A DNA stretch of 64,000 bases from CBDCMJ01 sp965218875 (GCA_965218875.1 OZ244707.1:2294001-2358000); one strand, 5' to 3'; shown: positions 17,116-26,222, numbered from the stretch's first letter. Notes: generated from the sequence alone by a model not told the origin. Program-made: numbers and translations.

Positions 17116-17880
17116 ATGAAACGCGCGCTGGTCATCCGTCACGCCGCGCCGGAAACCTTGGCCGGCAACTTCGAGTCCGTACTGGCGGCCCAAGGGTTTG
17201 AGCTGGAGGCGCTGAACGTGTTCGAGTCGGCACCCGGCTATGAACGATTTGGGGCTCCGGACTTGGCTAGCGTTAGCATGGTCATGATCTTGGGCGGCCC
17301 CCTCTCAGCCTACGACGACTTCCCGGCGTTGCATCAGGAGAAGGCCTACCTGAAAGAGGCGTTGGACGGGAACAAACCGGTATTTGGGGTCTGCTTGGGG
17401 GCCCAAATGATGGCCGCCGCCTTGGGAGGCGTGGTGGAGCCCAGCGGCGGCTACCAGATTGGCTTGAAGAAGATTTCGGTGACGGCCCAGGGCAAGGCCG
17501 ATCCGGTGTTCAACAAGATTGAGATTCCGCTGGTGCCGACGCTCCACGGTGACACCTTTGCCATTCCGGAAGGAGCGGTAAAGCTGGCCGACTCCTTCAT
17601 GTTGCGCCGCGACGGCACTTACCGGCGAATCAACATGGCCTTTCGCTACGGGCGGTCCTACGCCTTTCAGTTCGAGCCCCAGCTAACCCTGGAAGAGTTC
17701 CGGGTGTGGGACAGAGAACTGCGTGACGATTACCGGTTCATGGGGAGCCGTTTTGACCCTGAAGAAGAGGCTGCGGGCAATCTTCGCGAGTTCACCGCCT
17801 TCGCGCCCTACCACGAAAAACAGATGCGGGAGTTGCTTCTCGCCTTCCTGGCCAACGCCAGCCTGAGCGATTGCTCGTAG
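17116..17880 (+). CDS. GMP-synthase-like class-I glutamine amidotransferase with altered catalytic triad
   Basis: 254 aa, GATase1 fold: MILGGPLSAYDD, the nucleophile elbow GVCLGAQMMA (C93), HGDTFAIPEGA. In active members the next motif is Q-F-H-x-E. Here it reads YAFQFEPQ, so His is Glu187 and Glu is Gln189. The nucleotide sequence (cag ttc gag ccc cag) confirms this. Glutamine hydrolysis therefore looks lost, or another substrate is used. It starts 18 bases after soxB on the same strand, so it probably belongs to the methylamine/sarcosine transcript. The substrate is unknown. Confidence 0.75.
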   Translation: MKRALVIRHAAPETLAGNFESVLAAQGFELEALNVFESAPGYERFGAPDLASVSMVMILGGPLSAYDDFPALHQEKAYLKEALDGNKPVFGVCLGAQMMAAALGGVVEPSGGYQIGLKKISVTAQGKADPVFNKIEIPLVPTLHGDTFAIPEGAVKLADSFMLRRDGTYRRINMAFRYGRSYAFQFEPQLTLEEFRVWDRELRDDYRFMGSRFDPEEEAAGNLREFTAFAPYHEKQMRELLLAFLANASLSDCS

Positions 17881-18164
17881 CCCTACCCCACCATCCCGGG
17901 ATTGACACCGGACCGCCTTTATCCGCTTTACTGTTCGTGTAAAGACCAGCCGCCTAGCCGTATGAGTTCGGCGTCGAGGCCCACGTAAGGGCTGGCCAAG
18001 CAACGCTTTTTGCCAACCGAAGAACGTGTCCGCCGCTGCGGTCCACGTCCGCCATGCTGTTGATCAGCGGCCAAAAGGCGTCGGTTGCCGGACATCAGCC
18101 CCCGACCCGGAAGGGACGCGGGGACGCGGCATCACCAACCCCGGCACGGCATAAAGTGGGGAGG
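17881..18164. other. intergenic, no gene seen
   Basis: Nearly 300 bases between the amidotransferase and the tRNA. No conserved open frame and no clear terminator with a T-tract was found. Confidence 0.4.
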
Positions 18165-18241
18165 TGGTGGGCGGTGCAGGACTCGAACCTGCGGCCTCCT
18201 GCGTGTAAAGCAGGCGCTCTAACCGGCTGAGCTAACCGCCC
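18165..18241 (-). tRNA. tRNA-Val (anticodon TAC)
   Basis: 77 nt including an encoded CCA. The acceptor stem GGGCGGT pairs with ACCGCCC. The D-arm is GCTCAGCCGGTTAGAGC. The anticodon stem CCTGC/GCAGG holds the loop TTTACAC with TAC at positions 34-36. The T-arm carries GGTTCGAGTCC. All arms pair on the minus strand. The UAC anticodon reads GUA and other Val codons. Confidence 0.95.
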
Positions 18242-18335
18242 GAGCGAGGGGTCGGCTTGGGGCCCCCGAGAGGAGGTGGGTCTACTAATTCAAACACCTC
18301 CGTGGAGGTGCGTCAACTTGGGGCGCGCCCAGGGC

Positions 18336-18412
18336 GATCGCGTCTTAATTATCTCCATTGAGCCAAAGCTCGTTGAGAAAGAAGGTATGTCACCCTGAGT
18401 CTGCCGAAGGGT
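18336..18412. repeat. second dispersed repeat type, copy next to IS110 pseudogene
   Basis: ATCGCGTCTTA, TTGAGCCAAAGCTC and GAGAAAGAAGGTATGTCACC repeat the order seen at 4422-4481. The right side continues as CCTGAGTCTGCCGAAGGGTC (18393-18412), which resembles the ends of the MITE-like repeats near 37 and 42 kb. No coding capacity. Confidence 0.55.
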
Positions 18413-18509
18413 CCAAAATCGTCATGGCAAGCCCTGGTTTGGGACCCAATACAAGATTGCCGAGTATCGGTTTAGATTCTTCGGATTCGGTCAGATGCCG
18501 TATTAAATA

Positions 18510-19484
18510 TCAACCGTTTGAAGCGACAGTATGCAAAGAGAGATCGAAGGGCCTTCCGCTCTTGAGAACCCCAAAGCACAGGCGCAGCAGCTTGTGCATC
18601 GCAGCCACGATGCGCACCCGGCCCGTTTGCCGCGGCCCCGCGTCCGGTCCCCCAAGGCCTCCACCACCGGGTTCCAGCGCAGGGCGCTCACCGCCGGCAG
18701 ATACAGCCCAGCGCGCGCCCTAGGCGCTCGTACACGAGAAAGCCTGCTGTAGCAGCCCTTCCCAGATTGCCTCGGCTCCAGGTTGAGGCCACAGAAGGCG
18801 GCCCAGGTTCCGGCGCCGGAGCATCTGCTCGCCGGCGGCAACTCGGTCAACAGGAGCGTTGCCGTCCGCTCTCCTACACCGGGAACGCTGGTCGACAGCT
18901 CTATTCGGCGGCTCCACTCCCGGTCTCGTTCCTGCCGGCTGGCCATCGCCTCTCTCACCAGCTTTATTTCCTCCTCGAGTTGCCGGATGGTCCCTTCCAG
19001 GCTGTCCAAGACCTCTTGTGGCGTCCATGGAGAGAAACTGGCGGTGTCCAGACGATTGTGTGCTGCCTGAAGCTCCTTTTCCAGCCATTCCAGGTGGCGT
19101 CTCAAGACTTTGAGCTCCTCCTGATCCTCTTCCGGCGGGGGACTGGGTTTCGGCTGTTGACTCTCCCCAGGGAGGCCAGTACCCGGGTGTCCCCTCGGTC
19201 GGTCTTAGCCCGCTTCCCCTGCACCCGCGCGAAGGCGGCAGTGCGGGCCGGATTGATCAAGGTGTAGGCCAACTCCCAGGCGGTCAGGGCCCGGACCAAG
19301 GGATGGTGGTAAGTGCTGGTGGGCTCCACTATCGGTTGCAGATCCCCATGGGGGAAGTCCCTAGACAACCAATCGAGCATGGTGTCAATTCCTGCCCCCG
19401 TGTTCGGAAAGGACCTCGCCGAGACCCTGCGGCGTAGGCCACTTCCAGAGACTCTTTCGCCACATCCACACCCAAGTATCCCAT
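18510..19484 (-). pseudogene. IS110-family transposase, frameshifted
   Basis: The original start is ATG 19484 behind GAGAGGAGGTG, reading MGYLGVDVAKESLEVAYAAG, the family's DEDD N-terminus. The frame then shifts: the middle part (DWLSRDFPHGDLQPIVEPTS, TLINPARTAAFARVQGKRAK) is in a second frame. The transposase_20 part (SVPGVGERTATLLLTELP, WAAFCGLNLEPRQSGKG) follows, and the last piece (RIVAAMHKLLRLCFGVLKSG) is in yet another frame, ending at TGA 18510-18512. At least three frame changes make it non-functional unless the assembly carries indels. Confidence 0.8.
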
Positions 19485-20086
19485 AGAACACCTCCTCTCT
19501 CGTTTAGGACGGTTTCCCTCCCTGCCCGTTGCGGTGCAACCTTGCTAATGCGGGCTTGGTGGCCCATGATGCCGTCCGCACTCGGCAAAGGGCGGAGGGA
19601 GGCCTATCTGAACCACCGGCTTTCATGCCCTAAGAATGACAACGGCCTTACCTCCGTCCCTGATTCCTAATATACAAGAATGACACTATCTTGAGACGCG
19701 ATTGCCCTGTGGCCGCGCCCATGGCACGAGACCCCGCCGGCATGACCGGCGCAAAGAATGGGTAGCCTCCAGGCCCTCGGCCGGGCAGAATCGTCGGGGC
19801 CGGGCGGCCGCCTCTGAGACAACCGCCCCAGTCCCTTGTCCGCCGCTTGCATTACTGTTCCGAACTGGGGAGACTGGCCCGGCAAACGCCGCCGCCGCCA
19901 CATCCGGTGGGGGATACCCGGCGGTCGGACCTCCCTCAACTCTCCCTAACCCGGAGCAGTTGTCGCCTATCCAAAGGTCTATACCCCCGGCCCCTTACGG
20001 CTTATAATTGGCCCAGTTATCCGGGAGAACCGGCGGGTTATAATGGATACAGCGTCAACCACCGGCGCCATAGAGGAGGACGGCTA
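19485..20086. other. intergenic, decayed insertion-sequence flank
   Basis: About 600 bases with no convincing gene. The long open frame entering the next gene from 19847 is Pro/Ser-rich and not conserved-looking upstream of ATG 20087. The only strong signal is GAGGAGGA at 20073-20080, the ribosome site of the next gene. Confidence 0.45.
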
Positions 20087-21790
20087 ATGGCTTACGACCT
20101 GTTGTTGAAAGACGGAAGGATCGTTGACGGTTCCGGCATGCCTTCATTTCACGGAGACGTGGGAGTAAAAGACGGCAAGATCGTGGAGTTAGGCAAGCTG
20201 AGCGGCCCGGCAACTCGCACCATCGACGCTCAGGGCTTGGTCATAGCGCCGGGGTTCGTGGACAACCACTGCCACTACGACGCCCAGGTCCTCTGGGACC
20301 CCTTGTGCAGCTTTTCCTGCTACCACGGGGCAACCACGGTCATCATCGGCAACTGCTCGTTGTCCCTGGCGCCCGTCCGGTCCGGCGCCCAGGAGAGGCT
20401 GTCCGAATTCCTGTCCTACGTGGAAGCCATTCCCATGGAAGTGCTTCGGACCGTCGACTTCTCGTGGAATTCCGTCTCCGAGTACATGGACACTCTGGAC
20501 CGGCGGCTGGGCGTGAACGTGGGCACCCTCATAGGCCATTCGGCCGTCCGGTACTACGTCATGGGCGACGAGTGCCAGGGCCGGCCTCCCACCCAGGACG
20601 AGATCCAGTCCATGCAGCAGATCGTGGCCGACTCCATCCAGGCCGGCGCCCTGGGCCTGTCCGTCTCCCGCAACAAGGGCCACTACGATCCGCAAGGCGC
20701 CCTGATTCCGGCCGTGTGGGCCACTGAAGAGGAGATTTTCGCCCTGGGGGGCGTGCTTAGAGACCTGGGCACCGGCATAATCCAGAGCGGCGGCGGGCGC
20801 GGCGCGGAAATCGAGAGCCGCCTGATGAGCAAGCTTTCCGAGGCCACCGGCCGGCAGGTGGTCTACAACAACCTGGGGCAGACGGTCCGCCGGCCCAACG
20901 AGTGGAAGGAACTGATGGCCATTGTCGACGAGACTTCCAAGGCTGGCATCAGGGCCTATCCATTGTGCACTCCCAACAGCACCACCCAGCGCTTCACCCT
21001 CAGGAACTGCCAGCAATTCCGCGGCTTGCCCACCTGGCACCCCATTCTGCTGGAGTCGGACGAGGAGAAGCTGCGGGCTTACAAGGACCCTGAGGTGCGC
21101 CAGAGGCTGCACGAGGAGGCCGTGGCCTGGAGCGTGGACGTAACGGAGGCCAACATTGCCAAGAACTGGTACGAGTATATGTGGGTGGACGAGCCGGTGT
21201 TGGCCAAGAACAGCGGTCTAAAGGGCAAGTCCATCAGCGAGATTGCCCAGGAGCAAGGGAAAGGGATCATCGACGCCTTTCTGGACTTGGCGGTCGAGGA
21301 GGACCTGAACACGGTCTTCGTTCAGGGCGACAACAACGTGGACCCCGAAGCGGTGTCCCAGATCCTCAATTACCCCAACACCATCGTCGGCCTGTCCGAC
21401 GGCGGGGCCCACGTGCAGTTCCACGGCGGCTATGGCTACAGCACCCGGCTGCTGGGCTACTGGGTCAGGGAACAGGGGATCATGAGCTTGGAGAAGGCCG
21501 TCCGCCGCCTGACCTTCGAGTCCGCTTCCGCCTTCGGCATCTACGACCGAGGCCTGCTGCATCCGGGCATGGCGGCCGACATAACCGTCTTCGATCCCGA
21601 CACTGTCCGCACCCTTCCCGAGGACACGGCCTACGACTTTCCCGCCGGAGGATGGCGGATCAGCGAGTTGGCCGAAGGCATAGAGGCGACGGTGGTCAAC
21701 GGCGAGGTGTTGATCGAGCAGGGCAAGCCCACCGGCGCGCTTCCCGGCCGGGTGATGCGGAACGCCCTGTACCGCTCCAACCACGATTAG
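20087..21790 (+). CDS. N-acyl-D-amino-acid deacylase-like amidohydrolase (amidohydrolase_3)
   Basis: 567 aa metal-dependent hydrolase. N-terminal YDLLLKDGRIVDGSG is the typical beta-sandwich start; IAPGFVDNHCHYD supplies metal-binding His residues; GNCSLSLAP carries the Cys used as a bridging ligand in D-aminoacylases. GLSDGGAHVQFHGGYGYSTR gives a late active-site Asp/His, and GMAADITVFDPDTVRTLP is the usual closing. Substrates in the family are N-acyl-D-amino acids or related cyclic amides; not predictable here. ATG 20087 has GAGGAGGA before it. A related but distinct paralogue lies at 30324. Confidence 0.85.
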   Translation: MAYDLLLKDGRIVDGSGMPSFHGDVGVKDGKIVELGKLSGPATRTIDAQGLVIAPGFVDNHCHYDAQVLWDPLCSFSCYHGATTVIIGNCSLSLAPVRSGAQERLSEFLSYVEAIPMEVLRTVDFSWNSVSEYMDTLDRRLGVNVGTLIGHSAVRYYVMGDECQGRPPTQDEIQSMQQIVADSIQAGALGLSVSRNKGHYDPQGALIPAVWATEEEIFALGGVLRDLGTGIIQSGGGRGAEIESRLMSKLSEATGRQVVYNNLGQTVRRPNEWKELMAIVDETSKAGIRAYPLCTPNSTTQRFTLRNCQQFRGLPTWHPILLESDEEKLRAYKDPEVRQRLHEEAVAWSVDVTEANIAKNWYEYMWVDEPVLAKNSGLKGKSISEIAQEQGKGIIDAFLDLAVEEDLNTVFVQGDNNVDPEAVSQILNYPNTIVGLSDGGAHVQFHGGYGYSTRLLGYWVREQGIMSLEKAVRRLTFESASAFGIYDRGLLHPGMAADITVFDPDTVRTLPEDTAYDFPAGGWRISELAEGIEATVVNGEVLIEQGKPTGALPGRVMRNALYRSNHD

Positions 21791-21797
21791 CCCGGGG

Positions 21798-21828
21798 CCG
21801 GCAGGGGGCCAGGGACGCCCCCTGCCGG
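21798..21828. terminator. strong 12-bp GC hairpin between amidohydrolase genes
   Basis: CCGGCAGGGGGC (21798-21809) pairs perfectly with GCCCCCTGCCGG (21817-21828) around a 7-base loop. There is no T-run after it, so it may be an RNA-stability hairpin or a T-less terminator. Its core is shared with the hairpin at 23530-23558. Confidence 0.5.
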
Positions 21829-21867
21829 TGGTCCCTCGCTCAGTTAGGGGGAGCAGGAGAATGAGCA

Positions 21868-22989
21868 ATGGCTGACCGGAGGTTCATATCCTCGGACAAT
21901 CACGTGATGGAGCCCGGCGACCTTTGGGTAAGCCGCGCCTCCGCCAAGTTCAAGGACCGGATGCCCCACCTGGAGCGCCTGGATGACGGCGACTGGTGGT
22001 TCTGCGACGGCTACAAGGTGGTGGGTCTGGGGCCTGGCTCCAATGCCGGGCTGAGGTTCGATGAGCCGGAGAAGATGACCCTCACCAAGAACGCCGAAGA
22101 CGTCCGCCCCGGCGGCTGGATTCCCCGGGAGCACGTCAACGACATGGACGCCGACGGCATTGACGTAAGCATCGTCTACCCCACCGTCGGCCTGTTCATG
22201 TACAACCTGCCGGACAGCGAATTGCTGAACGAGGTCTTCAAGACCTACAACGACTGGTTGGCCGACTTCTGCCGACCATTCCCCGACCGGATTAAGGGTA
22301 TCGCCTGCATTAACGTGGACGACGTCCCACTCGGCATCGAGGAACTGGAACGCTGCGCCAAGATGGGGTTGGCGGGCGGAATGATCACCGTGTATCCCCG
22401 GGCCGGGGAGGGCTACTACCAACGAGAGTACGACCCGCTTTGGGCGGCGGCCCAGGACCTGGAAATGCCTCTGTCCCTCCACCTGGCCACCAACCGGTCG
22501 GAGCGAGGCCAGGAGTTCGTCTGGTCCACCACCCTGAGGCCGGAGGCCATGTGCAACGTGGACCACTGGGTCCGGATGTCCCTGGCCGGGATGATCTACA
22601 GCAGCGTGTTCGACCGGTTTCCCAGGCTGCAAGTGGGGTCGGTGGAGATGGAGTTGGGGTGGATTCCCCACTTCCTGGACCGCTTGGACTATACCTACAC
22701 CCAGAGGACGCCCCGGGACCGGTGGTGGGATGACTACCGGGGAGACATGCTCCCCAGCGAGTACTTCCACCGCAACGTCTTCTGCGGCTTCCAAGAGGAC
22801 GCCCTGGGCATCAAAATGAGGGACATCATTGGGGTGGATAACCTGATGTGGGGGTCGGACTATCCCCACACCGAGTCCACCTTCCCCCGCAGCCGCGAGA
22901 TCCTGGGTGAGATTTTGAAGGACTGCACCCCGGAGGAAACCGACAAGATAGTGGGCGGAAACGCGGCCCGCGTCTACAAGCTCGACTAG
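21868..22989 (+). CDS. amidohydrolase 2 family protein (ACMSD/LigW-like TIM barrel)
   Basis: 373 aa. It begins FISSDNHVMEPGDLW, the D-x-H-x-x-E-P variant of the amidohydrolase_2 metal motif. Further signs are DADGIDVSIVYPTVGLFMYN, the LHLATNRSERGQEF segment, and the conserved closing MWGSDYPHTESTFP, whose Asp and His complete the site. Relatives decarboxylate or hydrolyse aromatic or 4-oxo acids. It follows the D-aminoacylase-like gene by 77 bases with a hairpin in between, so it may be co-regulated. Substrate unknown. Confidence 0.85.
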   Translation: MADRRFISSDNHVMEPGDLWVSRASAKFKDRMPHLERLDDGDWWFCDGYKVVGLGPGSNAGLRFDEPEKMTLTKNAEDVRPGGWIPREHVNDMDADGIDVSIVYPTVGLFMYNLPDSELLNEVFKTYNDWLADFCRPFPDRIKGIACINVDDVPLGIEELERCAKMGLAGGMITVYPRAGEGYYQREYDPLWAAAQDLEMPLSLHLATNRSERGQEFVWSTTLRPEAMCNVDHWVRMSLAGMIYSSVFDRFPRLQVGSVEMELGWIPHFLDRLDYTYTQRTPRDRWWDDYRGDMLPSEYFHRNVFCGFQEDALGIKMRDIIGVDNLMWGSDYPHTESTFPRSREILGEILKDCTPEETDKIVGGNAARVYKLD

Positions 22990-23053
22990 GTCCCGCGCCT
23001 TCTCGCCCAAGACCTCAGCGGCAGCCTTGCACCGGAGCAGTTGCAGGGCTGAG

Positions 23054-23443
23054 TTACAAGGCTTCCAGGCCGGCCTGAGCGCAGTCTTCGTCCTGCTGAG
23101 CGGTGGCCCCGCTGCCCCCTATGGCGCCCACCAGTTCCCCGTCTTTGCGTATGGGGACCGCGCCCTGGGCGGCAAGCATCCGCCCGCCCATGGTCGATAT
23201 GATGGCTTGGATCACCGGGGAGTCCGCCTGCAGCGCCCCGCTGGCGCGTCCAAAACCCGCTGACGCGGCCGCCTTACCCTGGGCCACCGTGGCGCTCACC
23301 GCGCTGGCGCCCGCCATGCGGTTGAAGGCCAGCAGGTTCCCCCCGGCATCGCATACGGCTACGCTCAAGTTGACGTTTATCTCGGCCGCTTTCGCTATGG
23401 CGGCCTGGACCATCCGGTTTGCTTCAGCCAAAGTCAGCGCCAT
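23054..23443 (-). CDS. GlcG/HbpS family heme-degrading/binding-like protein
   Basis: 129 aa, single-domain. Visible are LTLAEANRMVQAAIAKA, VAVCDAGGNLLAFNRM and the closing GAIGGSGATAQQDEDCAQAG, all standard GlcG/HbpS marks. Members bind heme or cobalamin-like ligands or sit in organic-acid operons; role here unknown. A strong ribosome site (AAGGAGGT) precedes ATG 23443. It is convergent with the amidohydrolase to its left. Confidence 0.88.
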   Translation of the reverse strand: MALTLAEANRMVQAAIAKAAEINVNLSVAVCDAGGNLLAFNRMAGASAVSATVAQGKAAASAGFGRASGALQADSPVIQAIISTMGGRMLAAQGAVPIRKDGELVGAIGGSGATAQQDEDCAQAGLEAL

Positions 23444-23529
23444 TTCTAGACCTCCTTGCCAAGTCTCGCGGGAAAGTTTCGCGCCGCTATTCTACACTCT
23501 CCGTCCCCGTCTGCCCCGGGTATAGAACT

Positions 23530-23558
23530 CCCCCTGCCCATCAGATACGGGCAGGGGG
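23530..23558. terminator. strong 10-bp hairpin downstream of the tubulin-like operon
   Basis: CCCCCTGCCC (23530-23539) pairs perfectly with GGGCAGGGGG (23549-23558), 9-base loop. It lies 60 bases past the stop of the 520-residue gene on the minus strand, the right place for a terminator of that operon, but no T-run follows. Confidence 0.5.
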
Positions 23559-23617
23559 ATCATTAACAGGCCTGTGCGGGAAGGCCATACTCCCGGGCGG
23601 CGCCTACCCGAGCGCGG

Positions 23618-25180
23618 TCACAGGCCCCGGCTCCCGGTTTCCTGCGGGGCTATGCCCAACTCAGTCCAAAGGCCGTGCATCAGTTCTTGTTCCGGGGACA
23701 GCCCGTTGGTCACGTAGCTGGCCATTCCTTCCGGTGACTGCCACATAGCCACCAGGTCGTCGGCGATGAACTCCATGATGGCGTTCCTCACCCCGGTATC
23801 GGTGCCGATGTCCGGGTAGAGCTTCCAGGACTCGTTCTTGATGGACTTCCTCCACCCGGAGTCGTTGGGGCTGTTGAGCCGCTCGTAGTCGAAGTGCCAG
23901 GCATACCAGGCCGCTACCATCTCCCGGAATATGGTCAAGTCCGAGGCGGGCGCACCGACGATGGACATTTGCACGTTGAACCGGTGGTTATCCCCCGGAT
24001 GCCCCTCTACGGCGGCGAATCTTCGGCCGCCGCCCAGCCCCCTTAGTACAATGTCGTGAACGTTGGCGTCGGTAACTCCCACGCCGGAGGCCGAGTCAAC
24101 GTGGCCCACGCCGATTTCCCCTACTCTCCATACTTTTTGTTCCATGGCCGAGGCGCCGCGCTGCATGTCGGCCAGCAGTTCACCCAGGTCGTCCCGCAGG
24201 CGCAGGCCGTTGGAGAAAACGGAAAGGAACCCGGCCTCCATGGACACGTTGTCCTGGATCTTCTCGGAAACGGCCAGGGCGAGAAGGTCCTCCAACTCCT
24301 GCAGTCCCACCCGCCCGGTGCCGTATGCCGGCGTCCCTTCCAGCGAGACCCGCACCAGTTCAGCCAAGTCGACGATCTCCCGGTTGGTGAGCTGGAAGCG
24401 CCCCAAGATGCGCGAAGCGATATCCTGAGCGGGGCCGCCCCGCAGCAGGTTTCTCACCGTGGGGTCGTCGCTCTCGAAAGTCCACGTGTCGGGTTCGACC
24501 ACTTGCCGGAACAACGCGCCGCCCAGGCTTGAGTGCCTCCTGAGGGTGGAGGTGACCTCGAACCACGACGCGATGTACTCTTGTATTTCCGCTTCCATAT
24601 ACGCTATGACGTCGCAAACGTGATTGCGGCACTGCGTTTCCAGCCACTCGTCAATCAGGGATTGCCAGCGCGGAACTCGTCTCCGCCGGTCTTCCGGCCT
24701 GGCAAGTTCCACGGGGGAATACTCGGGGATCTCGGGCAACTCGGTGCGGGCGGTGCGGGCGGAGAGGCTAATCCACCGTTTGACCCCGGGGTCTTGATGG
24801 GGTTCGGCGATAAGACTCTGGATGTACAGGCTTTCCAGCTTGCTGTGGACGTCCCGGCACAATAGGTCTTTCTGCTGCTCGGTCAGAAAAGTGGCCCGCA
24901 CCATTTCTTTGCGGATTTCCCCATTGGCCTCGATGATGACCCGGTCGGCTACGGCCCCTGGGGCCCGGAGCTGCTCGAATATCAACTGGATGGACTTGTC
25001 CACCTCTTCAAGGGACGCATGCACCACCGAGTGAATCTGGGAGAACGCGTCCCGGTACCTGGTGGTAGCCGTGCCGGCGCTCAGGAAGTCCAAAGGGTCC
25101 ATCGTCGGGGATATCCTGCCGGTTTCCCGTTTGTACGAAAACCGCCTTCTACTCAGCCAAAACATGAATAACTTCTCCAT
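23618..25180 (-). CDS. hypothetical protein, partner of the tubulin-like protein
   Basis: 520 aa, family not recognised. It has no signal peptide or clear membrane segment. The composition is that of a soluble, mixed alpha/beta protein with Glu/Leu-rich helical stretches (for example the segment around residues 40-130, and LGELLADMQRGASAMEQKVW near 335). A Gly-rich piece (RGLGGGRRFAAVEGHPGDNH) is near residue 385. It begins one base after the stop region of the tubulin-like gene, so the two are almost certainly cotranscribed and probably form a complex or a regulator-effector pair. ATG 25180 is the first start; ATG 25102 (MDPLDFLSAG) is possible. Confidence 0.7.
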   Translation of the reverse strand: MEKLFMFWLSRRRFSYKRETGRISPTMDPLDFLSAGTATTRYRDAFSQIHSVVHASLEEVDKSIQLIFEQLRAPGAVADRVIIEANGEIRKEMVRATFLTEQQKDLLCRDVHSKLESLYIQSLIAEPHQDPGVKRWISLSARTARTELPEIPEYSPVELARPEDRRRRVPRWQSLIDEWLETQCRNHVCDVIAYMEAEIQEYIASWFEVTSTLRRHSSLGGALFRQVVEPDTWTFESDDPTVRNLLRGGPAQDIASRILGRFQLTNREIVDLAELVRVSLEGTPAYGTGRVGLQELEDLLALAVSEKIQDNVSMEAGFLSVFSNGLRLRDDLGELLADMQRGASAMEQKVWRVGEIGVGHVDSASGVGVTDANVHDIVLRGLGGGRRFAAVEGHPGDNHRFNVQMSIVGAPASDLTIFREMVAAWYAWHFDYERLNSPNDSGWRKSIKNESWKLYPDIGTDTGVRNAIMEFIADDLVAMWQSPEGMASYVTNGLSPEQELMHGLWTELGIAPQETGSRGL

Positions 25181-25181
25181 C

Positions 25182-26222
25182 CTATTTGTTGCCGCCGTTC
25201 CACTTGGTCTGCAGGAACTGGCGTGCGGTCATGTTGAAGAACCCCTCCAGGAGGCCCACCTCCCTGGAGTTGATGGAGCCGAACCGCGCGTCTATCTTGT
25301 TGTTGGCTTCCCGCATGGTTTCGTGGTACCTGGCCCACCAGTCTTGCCCCGTCCCGGAGGACTCGGCAACCAGGGTTTCCAGGACGCGGCTCACGTGGGC
25401 CCTTTGGGCCGGCACGGAGTCCTTGGGCGACCTGTGCAGCAGGGCTATGTCGAAGTGGGGCCCGCGGGCCTCCACTCTCTTGTCCGGGTAAACGGTAATG
25501 TTGAAGTCGTCCGTTCCCGTGAACTTGCCCTGGGCGGCTACGGCCCCGGTGATCGCCCTGAGGAACTGGATGGTGGTGTAGGCGTTTCTAAGCTGCAACG
25601 GATAGCTGTTGTCCGGATCGCGGGACATTCCCCGCTGCGGCGTGAGTAGGTGAAGCACGGTGCTGAAGTTATACGCGGTCCCCCGGGCTTCGGAGAGGGC
25701 CGCCAGCAGCACCGGCAGCGCGCCTATAGTGCCGCCGCCCAGGAAGCCGACCACGTGAACTCTCAGGTAGGTTTTTCCCTCGTAGTAGGGGCACACCGCG
25801 GCTATGATCGATTCTATGTGTCCCCGTATCGCGGCGTAGTTGTATCTGGCGGCAACTCCCGCGTTGGCCAGCATGCCCAGGGCGCCCTCGCGGGAGAGGC
25901 TCAGGTGTTTCAACTCCGGCACGCATTCCAAGAGCCAGGGCCGCAGGTCGCGCAGGTTGGAGAAATGGGGGAGCGACAGCGGAATAAAGCGCGACGCCCT
26001 GAATATCTCCTCGCGGGTGGCTTCCCGGGTGTCCAAGTACAAGAACCCCAAGCTCTGCCGGTCGCTGATACTCCAACCCAAGGTCCTTTCTTCCAGGTGC
26101 TGGGTGACCTGGCACGCCGTGGAGCCAAGCCCGATCACCACCCCCGGGGATCGGACCCGCTGGCCTGCCCTGGACCCTCCCAGCCTGGACCGAAGGTTGT
26201 TACGGGTCTCAGCTTGTACCAT
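25182..26222 (-). CDS. tubulin-like (Tubulin_2/FtsZ-superfamily) protein, divergent
   Basis: 346 aa. The order of motifs follows bacterial tubulin-like proteins: PGVVIGLGSTACQVTQHLEE (27-46; nucleotide-binding Rossmann start), GFLYLDTREA (59-68), a basic segment after REGALGMLANAG, then VHVVGFLGGGTIGALPVLLA (155-174) where the GGGT phosphate-binding loop sits. After that comes LHLLTPQRG and NAYTTIQFLRAITGA. The loop reads GGGTIGA instead of GGGTGSG, and the first motif is GLGSTA rather than GLGGTG, so nucleotide use may be altered. It is shorter than many members. First gene of a two-gene operon behind a good promoter. Assignment is by pattern only. Confidence 0.62.
   Translation of the reverse strand: MVQAETRNNLRSRLGGSRAGQRVRSPGVVIGLGSTACQVTQHLEERTLGWSISDRQSLGFLYLDTREATREEIFRASRFIPLSLPHFSNLRDLRPWLLECVPELKHLSLSREGALGMLANAGVAARYNYAAIRGHIESIIAAVCPYYEGKTYLRVHVVGFLGGGTIGALPVLLAALSEARGTAYNFSTVLHLLTPQRGMSRDPDNSYPLQLRNAYTTIQFLRAITGAVAAQGKFTGTDDFNITVYPDKRVEARGPHFDIALLHRSPKDSVPAQRAHVSRVLETLVAESSGTGQDWWARYHETMREANNKIDARFGSINSREVGLLEGFFNMTARQFLQTKWNGGNK

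Noticed and set aside
18291..18310. CACCTC-CGTG-GAGGTG hairpin beside tRNA-Val as an attachment site
   Set aside because: It is upstream of the tRNA's 5' end, not at its 3' end where integrases act, and no integrase gene or duplicated tRNA end is seen.
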